This document shows, piece by piece, positions 1 to 8,100 of a stretch of 15,000 nt of DNA. Both the position numbers and the translations under genes were made by a program. How positions within the stretch are numbered: the first letter of the stretch is position 1; the number at the start of each line of letters is the position of its first letter. The notes beneath the pieces were generated by a model. It saw only the letters and a program-made list of their open reading frames with translations. It searched no databases and was not told where the DNA came from. Origin of the DNA: Theodoxus fluviatilis (Eukaryota > Mollusca > Gastropoda > Cycloneritida > Neritidae); NCBI GenBank assembly GCA_034096865.1, contig JAWQFJ010025430.1, positions 1 to 15,000 on the forward strand, given 5' to 3'.

Positions 1-589
1 TTTGGCCATCCGCATGTTCGCTAGAGATTTCAGTGCTTCAGATTGTTTTCAGACTTCATGGGCCCAATGACCCATGGCCAGGCAAAATGATGGGTCAATT
101 TTGAAAACATGGGTCATTAACAATCGAACCTTCACCCCACACATGACACCCCTACAGCATCCCGCCCCCCATACACACACAAATGAATAATTAAAAAAGC
201 AAAAAAAAATAAAAAAATAAACACATGTCAAGCTGTGTGTCTTTCAGTTGTTTAATTGTCTCTTTTAACATTTCGTTCTGTTGACACAGAGTCATGATCA
301 CTCAAAACCCACTCTATTCTTTCTTGGTAGCATGATGTTTTGTTTAAACAAACTTGGTTTTAGGGCCTAACACAATGAAATCTAACAGAGATCTGCTTCA
401 ACCAGTCAAACACAAAATCACTCCTCTAGTATTCGCTCATTCACCTTCTTTCCGGAAGTTTGACGCATACAACCTTACACTCTCACAGTTCACATTTCCA
501 CAACCGATATCATCAAGAGCAAAACGACGCAAAACCCAACACGACAGCGAGCCTGACTATCACTTCAGGTGACACTAGGTTTACGGTAC
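1..589. other. non-repetitive DNA, no gene seen
   Basis: This stretch is AT-leaning, with an A-rich run at about 192-222 and only short open frames with no recognisable composition or motif. I see no tandem repeat, no RNA gene and no plausible exon on either strand. It may be intergenic or intronic. Confidence 0.5.
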
Positions 590-760
590 TGAACCCATCC
601 CACCCACCCACCCGTCCCTCTCTTTTTATTCTTCTTCTCCGCTCTAGATCTCTTCCCTCTTTAAACCCGCCCCACACCTATCCCTCTTTTATCCCTTTTT
701 CCCCCTTCTCCAGTCTAGATCTCTTGCCTCTTTACGGTTTCCCCCTTCCCCAGGCCCTCC
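590..760. repeat. pyrimidine-rich tract with a local 71-bp-spaced duplication
   Basis: The + strand is strongly C/T-rich. The block starting TCTAGATCTCTT at 643, followed by CCTCTTTA, recurs at 714 with one substitution (TCTAGATCTCTTG). CCCCCTTCTCCAG before the second copy is echoed by CCCCCTTCCCCAG just after it. This indicates a decayed local duplication of about 71 bp. Open frames here encode only low-complexity S/P/L-rich peptide and are not credible genes. Confidence 0.5.
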
Positions 761-819
761 TCGCGACGAGTTCGCGGCACTTAGCTATTTTTAGAGACGA
801 CAGTTTGCTAGATCAGTTC

Positions 820-835
820 AGTTCAGTTCTGAACT
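820..835. other. 16-bp inverted repeat AGTTCAG-TT-CTGAACT
   Basis: Two perfect 7-bp arms are separated by TT. Just upstream the same AGTTCA half-site is repeated directly and overlapping (about 814-826), and TGCTAGATCA flanks the element on both sides (about 807 and 837). AGTTCA resembles a nuclear-receptor half-site in general form, so a binding site is possible. Chance is equally plausible. Confidence 0.35.
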
Positions 836-854
836 TGCTAGATCACTGACCCAC

Positions 855-1020
855 TAAACGATGGAGGAAAGGGAGGGGGATACACATGCCGCCTTGCCGA
901 CATCTAAGAGAAGAGGGAAGGGGGAGGAAGGTTGGAGTGCGGGAGGCAGGAGTTGGAAGGGGCGTGGGGAAAACACGTGCCAGGCTGGCTGATCTGGGAG
1001 AAGGGAGAGAAAAAACGATC
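855..1020. other. purine-rich, G-rich tract without a gene
   Basis: The + strand here is a run of G/A-rich blocks (GGGAGGGGG, GGGAAGGGGGAGGAAGG and similar), the opposite strand bias to 590-760. It contains one E-box-type CACGTG at 974-979. No open frame of interest is present. Confidence 0.4.
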
Positions 1021-1034
1021 GCTTCAATTTTCAG

Positions 1035-1154
1035 CTAGTAAGAGATAAAAACTAAACAGTTACCGCTTGCTTTATTCTTGCAAAACATTGAAGACAACGT
1101 CAACTGACGTTGGTTTTCTTCAGTTTCTTTTCTAAGCCTTTTCTTCGGTGGCAT
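1035..1154 (-). CDS. candidate small ORF or first coding exon, basic N-terminus
   Basis: No family is recognised with confidence. The ATG at 1154 has A at -3 (AAGATGC). The frame starts MPPKKRLRK, a lysine/arginine cluster like a nuclear localisation signal. An acidic/polar stretch follows, then QLTLSSMF, which fits the PCNA-interacting-peptide pattern Q-x-x-L-x-x-aromatic/hydrophobic pair only loosely, because M replaces one aromatic residue. Unspliced, the frame ends after 39 codons at a TAG (1035-1037). A reasonable splice donor, G|GTAACT with the GT at 1063-1062, would instead leave a 91-nt coding exon. Similar N-termini (basic cluster plus PIP-like motif) are common in nuclear proteins, including some domesticated transposases. 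That is analogy, not identification. CCAAT boxes lie 55-86 bp upstream. A splice-acceptor-like CCTTGCACAG also lies upstream, so the ATG might be in a second exon. No downstream exon was found between 1 and 1034. Confidence 0.25.
   Translation of the reverse strand: MPPKKRLRKETEENQRQLTLSSMFCKNKASGNCLVFISY
1095..1112. promoter_or_regulatory. inverted repeat with two CRE-type half-sites
   Basis: CAACGTCA and TGACGTTG are perfect 8-bp inverted arms separated by AC. The inner ACGTCA and TGACGT are half-sites of the CREB/ATF type, with 2 extra bases between them compared with a canonical palindrome. The element lies inside the candidate minus-strand exon, so it may simply be coding sequence. Confidence 0.25.
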
Positions 1155-1208
1155 CTTGATTCCGCACACGTGAGCGAGTCTGTGCAAGGTAAACTGATAG
1201 ATGTTCGC

Positions 1209-1240
1209 TGATTGGTTGTCTGCTGGCTGTTAGCCAATCA
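1209..1240. promoter_or_regulatory. inverted pair of CCAAT boxes, possible bidirectional promoter
   Basis: TGATTGG at 1209-1215 and CCAATCA at 1234-1240 form a perfect 7-bp inverted repeat with an 18-bp spacer. CCAAT boxes bind NF-Y in animals and work in either orientation. An E-box CACGTG lies at 1167-1172. The surrounding DNA is CpG-rich and candidate minus-strand ATGs lie at 1154 (downstream) and 1565 (upstream). No TATA box is obvious. A CpG-type promoter serving the minus strand, possibly both strands, is the inference. Confidence 0.35.
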
Positions 1241-1565
1241 CACAGAGCGGTGCATCGATGCTAGGCAAAGCAGCAATTTGGCGTCGATTTGGTACTCCAT
1301 GGTGTGGCCACATGTGCTTGGTGTGGCTTAGTGGTACAGATGGACCGAGGATTGATACAAGTTGGCGATTTTTATGACGCGCCCAGCTGGCGCATACACA
1401 TTGAAAGTAACGCGCCATTCTGATAAAATATGCGCCAATGGCGCGGGCGCGCCAACAATCTGAAGCACTGGAGATTTCGTCTGTAATGGAGTCGGTTTCT
1501 TCCTTGACAGTGACACCGCTTTCCTCCGGCGCAGCGGAAACTTCGACAGTTACCTCCTCGCTCAT
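1230..1565 (-). CDS. hypothetical 111-aa ORF, acidic N-terminus
   Basis: No family is recognised. The ATG at 1565 has A at -3 and is preceded in frame by a TGA 21 nt upstream, so it would be the true first ATG of a transcript covering this point. Residues 1-33 are acidic and S/T/V/E-rich (beginning MSEEVTVEVSAAPEESG), which looks protein-like. From about residue 38 the composition changes to W, C, R and H residues with no pattern, which looks like read-through into non-coding DNA. The real coding part, if any, may therefore be only the first 30-40 codons, ended by a splice donor that I cannot place convincingly. The stop overlaps the downstream CCAAT box. The CpG-rich setting favours a first exon. 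It could equally be chance. Confidence 0.22.
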   Translation of the reverse strand: MSEEVTVEVSAAPEESGVTVKEETDSITDEISSASDCWRARAIGAYFIRMARYFQCVCASWARHKNRQLVSILGPSVPLSHTKHMWPHHGVPNRRQIAALPSIDAPLCVIG

Positions 1566-1649
1566 GATGTTTTCAATCGGATATCAGCAATTCACTAAAC
1601 TTCGTCTGTCCGACGTTGTCTATGAAGGGTCCTCTCCAAGACCCAGCCA

Positions 1650-1931
1650 CTACAACCCGACAGACAACCGACACTGATGCAATGTGTCACTGGTCTTGCT
1701 TTGAATCAGGACACATTTATATCGCCTCTGTTTTCGTTGAGCGGCAGCCCATGCCCGACGCTTCCCCGCCTTGTTGTGAGCCAGCTTCAAACAGTTAAGG
1801 TGACCTGGTCGTGTATGGGCTGGAACCCTCCTCCTTGCTGCCCGCATGCACCTGGGAGCATTGCTGGTTACCATCTTCGCGAGGAATCTGCCCGCCGTCC
1901 TGAGGTTGTTCGATCCTGCCGACGACGCCAT
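1650..1931 (-). CDS. candidate first exon with mitochondrial-presequence-like N-terminus
   Basis: The ATG at 1931 sits in a near-ideal initiation context (AAAAAATGGCG). The peptide begins MASSAGSNNLRTAGRFLAKM and continues with many R/K/A/S and no acidic residues for about the first 60 residues. That composition matches mitochondrial targeting presequences, or simply GC-rich chance sequence. Two splice donors would give natural exon ends. One is ATG|GTAACC with the GT at 1871-1870, leaving 20 codons. The other is CCCAG|GTGCAT with the GT at 1851-1850, leaving 80 nt. Without splicing the frame runs 93 codons to a stop at about 1650, increasingly basic and unlike a folded protein. The frame is also open for 24 codons upstream of this ATG. 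I recognise no specific family. No second exon was found. Confidence 0.22.
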   Translation of the reverse strand: MASSAGSNNLRTAGRFLAKMVTSNAPRCMRAARRRVPAHTRPGHLNCLKLAHNKAGKRRAWAAAQRKQRRYKCVLIQSKTSDTLHQCRLSVGL

Positions 1932-2047
1932 TTTTTTCTGTGACCAGATATGGACGACAGAAAGGGACGAGAGTGAGAGGAGCGAGAGTAGATCGAGGGA
2001 CAACCGCGCTCGCTTGTTTCATTTTCTTATCTTCTTTATTCTTCTTA

Positions 2048-2175
2048 AACCAACATCAACATCAACTTCAACTGTCTGCTTGAATAACCTCGACTTCAAC
2101 TTCAACTGTGAATTACCTCAACTTCAACTTCAACTGTCAATTACCTCAACTTCAATCACCTCAACTTCAGTCATC
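2048..2175. repeat. degenerate ACTTCA-type hexanucleotide repeat
   Basis: CAACTTCAACT-type motifs recur about every 6 bp, punctuated by AATTACCT or AATAACCT blocks roughly every 30 bp. This is a decayed simple repeat with a weak larger period. A + frame reads through it as a T/S/L/N-rich low-complexity peptide and is not a credible gene. Confidence 0.6.
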
Positions 2176-2186
2176 TCATCGGTCTT

Positions 2187-2405
2187 CTTCCTCCTCTTCA
2201 TCTTCCTCCTCCTCCATCTCCGCAGTAGTATCACTCTCCTCCTCAGACTCTCAAATTCATTTACCTCAGGACTGTTCCCACCAGCGCATCAGGCCCGATC
2301 CGTTACACACATCTCAGATTCACTCCTTCAGTCCTTGGCCGATGAAATTCTGGTCCTCGAATCCTTAGTAGCTTCATCCTCTTCATCTTCCTCCTCCTCC
2401 ATCTC
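2187..2405. repeat. CTT/CCT pyrimidine repeat with a perfect 28-bp direct duplication
   Basis: The 28-bp block at 2193-2220 is repeated exactly at 2378-2405; it begins CCTCTTCATCTTCC and ends CCATCTC. On the minus strand both copies read as Glu/Asp-rich peptide, but each is closed by stops within about 30 codons. The acidic runs follow from the simple repeat and I do not call exons. Confidence 0.55.
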
Positions 2406-2886
2406 AATCCGCAACTCCCTGGTTTATGCAGACACCATCCAATGGAACACAGATCACCCCAATCCGCTCGGGCACAAAATCCTTGCAGAACCGTTTCTTT
2501 TTCTTCCACGTCACAATCCCGTGATGACATACGTATCCAAGTAAGGGGAGGTAATTAGATTTAGACATCGAGAACAGGCCCAAAACGTCGGCTGCTACAG
2601 ACAATAGAAAGGGGAAATAATAATTATGTAATAATAAAGGGAAAACCATTTGTGGGGGTCACAAGAAGGAAAACTTGAAACCCCGAAATGGTATGACATC
2701 ACACCAGCGGAGTTGCAGGCAGCAGCTGGATCCTCCCCGGTGGCGATTTGAGCCGTCTCCAGTATGGCGCAAAACTCACTAGAGGCAACCTGCGGCAGGC
2801 AGCCCGTGAATGTCGCCACAGAGCTGCACCAGTCATGTGACCTCAGCAGAGTGCCAGTGCCCCACCTGCCTCCCCTCTGCTGCTCC
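2406..2886. other. non-repetitive spacer, no gene seen
   Basis: This contains an A/T-rich stretch with several TAATAA motifs (about 2610-2640, including an AATAAA at 2633-2638 on +) and then a GC-richer approach to the next array. Open frames entering from the left or right are extensions of repeat-driven frames. No RNA gene or convincing exon is visible. Confidence 0.4.
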
Positions 2887-3190
2887 AAGCCGGACCTGCA
2901 CAGCCACTTTGGAATCCACAGGGGAAAGCCGGGCCTGCACAGCCACTTTGGAATCCACAGGGGAAAGCCGGGCCTGCACAGCCACTTTGGAATCCACAGG
3001 GGAAAGCCGGGCCTGCACAGCCACTTTGGAATCCACAGGGGAAAGCCGGGCCTGCACAGCCACTTTGGAATCCACAGGGGAAAGCCGGGCCTGCACAGCC
3101 ACTTTGGAATCCACAGGGGAAAGCCGGGCCTGCACAGCCACTTTGGAATCCAAGCCGGGCCTGCACAGCCACTTTGGAATCCACAGGGGA
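2887..3190. repeat. 39-bp minisatellite, 8 units
   Basis: Units start at 2887, 2926, 2965, 3004, 3043, 3082, 3121 and 3152. Each contains GCACAGCCACTTTGGAATCC followed by CACAGGGGA. The first unit has GGACC where the others have GGGCC. The seventh unit is only 31 bp: it lost the 8-bp ACAGGGGA, which shifts the reading frame of the last unit. All others are essentially identical. All three + frames lack stops, so open frames here are a by-product. GC content is far above that of the flanks. Confidence 0.95.
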
Positions 3191-3240
3191 AAGCTGGATC
3201 CCATCATCCTTGAACTACGGGGCAACCGCCAACAGATGTT

Positions 3241-4363
3241 GCCCTTGGGAGTCCCAACACTGCATTGTCTATCGGTGCCCTGGGAGTCCCAACACTGCAT
3301 TGTCTATCGGTGCCCTGGGAGTCCCAACACTGCATTGTCTATCGGTGCCCTGGGAGTCCCAACACTGCATTGTCGATTGGTGCCCTGGGAGTCCCAACAC
3401 TGCATTGTCTATGGGTGCCCTGGGAGTCCCAACACTGCATTGTCTATCGGTGCCCTGGGAGTCCCAACACTGCATTGTCTATCGGTGCCCTGGGAGTCCC
3501 AACACTGCATTGTCTATGGGTGCCTTGGGAGTCTCAACACTGCATTGTCTATCGGTGCCCTGGGAGTCCCAACACTGCATTGTCTATCGGTGCCCTGGGA
3601 GTCCCAACACTGCATTGTCTATGGGTGCCCTGGGAGTCCCAACACTGCATTGTCTATGGGTGCCCTGGGAGTCCCAACACTGCATTGTCTATGGGTGCCC
3701 TGGGAGTCCCAACACTGCATTGTCTATGGGTGCCCTGGGAGTCCCAACACTGCATTGTCGATGGGTGCCCTGGGAGTCCCAACACTGCATTGTCTATGGG
3801 TGCCCTGGGAGTCCCAACACTGCATTGTCTGTGGGTGCCCTGGGAGTCCCAACACTGCATTGTCTATGGGTGCCCTGGGAGTCCCAACACTGCATTGTCT
3901 GTGGGTGCCCTGGGAGTCCCAACACTGCATTGTCTATCGGTGCCCTGGGAGTCCCAACACTGCATTGTCTATCGATGCCCTGGGAGTCCCAACACTGCAT
4001 TGTCTATGGGTGCCCTGGGAGTCCCAACACTGCATTGTCTGTGGGTGCCCTGGGAGTCCCAACACTGCATTGTCTATCGGTGCCCTGGGAGTCCCAACAC
4101 TGCATTGTCTATCGGTGCCCTGGGAGTCCCAACACTGCATTGTCTATCGGTGCCCTGGGAGTCCCAACACTGCATTGTCTATGGGTGCCCTGGGAGTCCC
4201 AACACTGCATTGTCTATCGGTGCCCTGGGAGTCCCAACACTGCATTGTCTATGGGTGCCCTGGGAGTCCCAACACTGCATTGTCTATCGGTGCCCTGGGA
4301 GTCCCAACACTGCATTGTCTATCGGTGCCCTGGGAGTCCCAACACTGCATTGTCTATTGGTGC
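3241..4363. repeat. 35-bp minisatellite, 32 units
   Basis: Counting from GTCCCAACAC at 3251, units recur every 35 bp up to the last start at 4336. A partial unit precedes at 3241-3250, and the last unit decays after 4363. Variation is confined almost entirely to one site between TTGTC and GGTGCC, which reads TATCG, TATGG, TGTGG, GATTG, GATGG, TATCGA or TATTG. The unit at about 3516-3550 also has CTTGGGAGTCTC. Each junction carries TGGGA-G-TCCCA, a perfect 5-bp inverted repeat. 35 is not a multiple of 3, so a reading frame cycles through all three phases with a 105-bp protein period. The + strand has no stop in any phase, hence three overlapping open frames of about 400-520 codons that are not genes. 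Confidence 0.97.
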
Positions 4364-4421
4364 TATGGATGAAACCAGCTTTCCATTCCTACACTGAAGG
4401 AAAGGGAAGAAGGCGAGCAGA

Positions 4422-4427
4422 AATAAA
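4422..4427 (+). terminator. AATAAA, possible polyadenylation signal
   Basis: AATAAA occurs about 60 bp after the end of the 35-bp array on the + strand. It would be meaningful only if the array is transcribed on +. The motif is common by chance in AT-rich DNA. Confidence 0.2.
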
Positions 4428-4484
4428 ACTTTTTGCATATATGTGGATGAGAAAACAAGGCCAAGTTGAAGAAATGACAATATG

Positions 4485-4748
4485 AGATATTTCAGCCACA
4501 ACATTATTTAATTATTCACACATATTCCAGATATTTCAGACACAACATTATTTAATTATTCACACATATTCCAGATATTTCAGCCACAACATTATTTAAT
4601 TATTCACACATATTCCAGATATTTCAGCCACAACATTATTTAATTATTCACACATATTCCAGATATTTCAGCCACAACATTATTTAATTATTCACACATA
4701 TTCCAGATATTTCAGCCACAACATTATTTAATTATTCACACATATTCC
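4485..4748. repeat. 44-bp AT-rich minisatellite, exactly 6 units
   Basis: Six contiguous 44-bp units total exactly 264 bp. Each contains GATATTTCAGCCACAACATT followed by an ATTTAATTATTCACACATATTCC-type half. The only substitution I see is CAGACAC for CAGCCAC in the second unit. It has stops in all frames. The near identity implies recent amplification. Confidence 0.96.
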
Positions 4749-5112
4749 AGAAAAACTGCACACTCACTGAGGAAATCCTAAGTTGTAGTGTAAAGTTCAG
4801 GAAACCCAGTATGCAACATAGCACGCTAATGACTTTTCTCATTGTTTCACAGAAACTGCACAGCTAACTATAGCCTTGTTTCTCGTGCAGGCACACGCAA
4901 TGACATATGCAACTGTGATCAGCTCTTCTCCAAAAATGCAGGCAATGAACATAACCCTTATGAGTGTCTCTGCACTGCAAAAGTGGTCATTCATTACATT
5001 CAGTCATTTCAATAAAATCAGACATTTTCAATACATTGATTGGTCACTACATCATTTTCATGGTATTTTGTGATTAATCTGTAATATTATTTAGGCTCTC
5101 ATTCCTTGTAAT
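4749..5112. other. non-repetitive spacer, no gene seen
   Basis: This is AT-rich sequence between the 44-bp and 30-bp arrays. A 65-codon + frame (4876-5073) starts at an ATG but has no recognisable features. No RNA gene or regulatory motif stands out. Confidence 0.4.
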
Positions 5113-8100
5113 CATGCACTTCAGTCATCCTGGTTCCTCTCCGTGTTACTCCAGTCATCCTGGCTCCTCTCCATGTTACTCCAGTCATCCTAGCTCCTCA
5201 CCATGTTACTCCAGTCAGCCTAGTTCCTCTCCATGTTACTCCAGTCATCCTAGCTCCTCTCCATGTTACTCCAGTCATCCTAGCTCCTCTCCATGTTACT
5301 CCAGTCATCCTAGCTCCTCTCCATGTTACTCCAGTCATCCTGGTTCCTCTCCGTGTTACTCCAGTCATCCTAGCTCCTCTCCATGTTACTCCAGTCATCC
5401 TGGTTCCTCTCCATGTTACTCCAGTCATCCTGGTTCCTCTCCATGTTACTCCAGTCATCGTAGTTCCTCTCCATGTTACTCCAGTCATCCTGGTTCCTCT
5501 CCATGTTACTCCAGTCATCCTGGTTCCTCTCCAGTTACTCCAGTCATCCTAGTTCCTCTCCATGTTACTCCAGTCATCCTAGTTCCTCTGCATGTTACTC
5601 CAGTCATCCTAGCTCCTCTCCATGTTACTCCAGTCATCCTGGTTCCTCTCCATGTTACTCCAGTCATCCTAGTTCCTCTCCATGTTACTCCAGTCACCCT
5701 AGTTCCTCTCCATGTTACTCCAGTCATCCTGGTTCCTGTCCATGTTACTCCAGTCATCCTGGTTCCTCTCCATGTTACTCCAGTCATCCTAGCTCCTCTC
5801 CATGTTACTCCAGTCATCCTGGTTCCTCTCCATGTTACTCCAGTCACCCTAGTTCCTCCCCATGTTACTCCAGTCATCCTGGTTCCTCTCCATGTTACTC
5901 CAGTCATCCTAGCTCCTCTCCATGTTACTCCAGTCATCCTGGTTCCTCTCCATGTTACTCCAGTCATCCTGGTTCCTCTCCAGGTTACTCCAGTCATCCT
6001 AGTTCCTCTCCATGTTACTCCAGTCATCCTGGTTCCTCTCCAGTCATCCTAGTTCCTCTCCATGTTACTCCAGTCATCCTGGTTCCTCTCCAGGTTACTC
6101 CAGTCATCCTAGTTCCTCTCCATGTTACTCCAGTCATCCTAGTTCCTCTCCATGTTACTCCAGTCATCCTGGTTCCTCTCCGTGTTACTCCAGTCAGCCT
6201 AGTTCCTCTCCATGTTACTCCAGTCATCCTAGCTCCTCTTCATGTTACTCCAGTCATTATAGCTCCTCTCCATGCTACTCCAGTCATCCTATTTCCTCTC
6301 CATGTTACTCCAGTCATCCTGGTTCCTCTCCATGTTACTCCAGTCATCCTATTTCCTCTCCATGTTACTCCAGTCATCCTATTTCCTCTCCATGTTACTC
6401 CAGTCATCCTATTTCCTCTCTATGTTACTCCAGTCATCCTGGTTCCTCTCTGTGTTACTCCAGTCACCCTGGTTCCTCTCCATGTTACTCCAGTCATCCT
6501 AGTTCCTCTCAATGTTACTCCAGTCATCCTGGTTCCTCTCCATGTTACTCCAGTCATCCTAGTTCCTCTCCATGTTACTCCAGTCATCCTAGTTCCTCTC
6601 CATGTTACTCCAGTCATCCTGGTTCTTCTCCGTGTTACTCCAGTCATCCTAGCTCCTCTCCATGTTACTCCAGTCACCCTGGTTCCTCTCCATGTTACTC
6701 CAGTCATCATATTTCCTCTCCATGTTACTCCAGTCATCCTGGTTCCTCTCCATGTTACTCCAGTCATCCTATTTCCTCTCCATGTTACTCCAGTCATCCT
6801 GGTTCCTCTCCATGTTACTCCAGTCAACCTCGTTCCTCTCCATGTTACTCCAGTCACCCTGGTTCCTCTCCATGTTACTCCAGTCATCCTAGCTCCTCTC
6901 CATGTTACTCCAGTCACCCTGGTTCCTCTCCATGTTACTCCAGTCATCCTATTTCCTCTCCATGTTACTCCAGTCATCCTGGTTCCTCTCCATGTTACTC
7001 CAGTCAACCTCGTTCCTCTCCATGTTACTCCAGTCATCCTGGTTCCTCTCCATGTTACTCCAGTCATCCTAGCTCCTCTCCATGTTACTCCAGTCATCCT
7101 GGTTCCTCTCCATGTTACTCCAGTCATCCTGGTTCCTCTCCATGTTACTCCAGTCATCCTAGTTCCTCTCCATGTTACTCCAGTCATCCTAGCTCCTCTC
7201 CATGTTACTCCAGTCATCCTGGTTCCTCTCCATGTTACTCCAGTCAACCTCGTTCCTCTCCATGTTACTCCAGTCACCCTGGTTCCTCTCCATGTTACTC
7301 CAGTCATCCTAGCTCCTCTCCATGTTACTCCAGTCACCCTGGTTCCTCTCCATGTTACTCCAGTCATCCTAGCTCCTCTCCATGTTACTCCAGTCACCCT
7401 GGTTCCTCTCCATGTTACTCCAGTCATCCTATTTCCTCTCCATGTTACTCCAGTCATCCTGGTTCCTCTCCATGTTACTCCAGTCATCCTATTTCCTCTC
7501 CATGTTACTCCAGTCATCCTGGTTCCTCTCCATGTTACTCCAGTCAACCTCGTTCCTCTCCATGTTACTCCAGTCACCCTGGTTCCTCTCCATGTTACTC
7601 CAGTCATCCTAGCTCCTCTCCATGTTACTCCAGTCACCCTGGTTCCTCTCCATGTTACTCCAGTCATCCTATTTCCTCTCCATGTTACTCCAGTCATCCT
7701 GGTTCCTCTCCATGTTACTCCAGTCAACCTCGTTCCTCTCCATGTTACTCCAGTCATCCTGGTTCCTCTCCATGTTACTCCAGTCATCCTAGCTCCTCTC
7801 CATGTTACTCCAGTCATCCTGGTTCCTCTCCATGTTACTCCAGTCATCCTGGTTCCTCTCCATGTTACTCCAGTCATCCTAGCTCCTCTCCATGTTACTC
7901 CAGTCATCCTGGTTCCTCTCCATGTTACTCCAGTCATCCTCGTTCCTCTCCATGTTACTCCAGTCACCCTGGTTCCTCTCCATGTTACTCCAGTCATCCT
8001 AGTTCCTCTCCATGTTACTCCAGTCACCCTGGTTCCTCTCCATGTTACTCCAGTCATCCTAGCTCCTCTCCATGTTACTCCAGTCACCCTGGTTCCTCTC

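Noticed and set aside
460..849. A 129-codon + frame rich in S, P and L
   Set aside because: It runs through the pyrimidine-rich tract and has low-complexity composition with no motif or supporting context.
1209..1440. A miniature inverted-repeat transposon suggested by TGATTGG/CCAATCA and several GGCGC palindromes
   Set aside because: The arms are too short, no target-site duplication is visible and no second copy occurs in the window. Paired CCAAT boxes in CpG-rich DNA explain it more simply.
2187..2405. A minus-strand exon encoding a Glu/Asp-rich domain
   Set aside because: The acidic runs come from a CTT/CCT simple repeat present in two copies, each closed by stops within about 30 codons and without good splice sites.
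2810..4485. Three overlapping + frames of 406-520 codons with C/W/P-rich repeats
   Set aside because: The 35-bp period is not a multiple of 3, so all phases give the same cyclic peptide. This is expected from a stop-free repeat and not from a gene.
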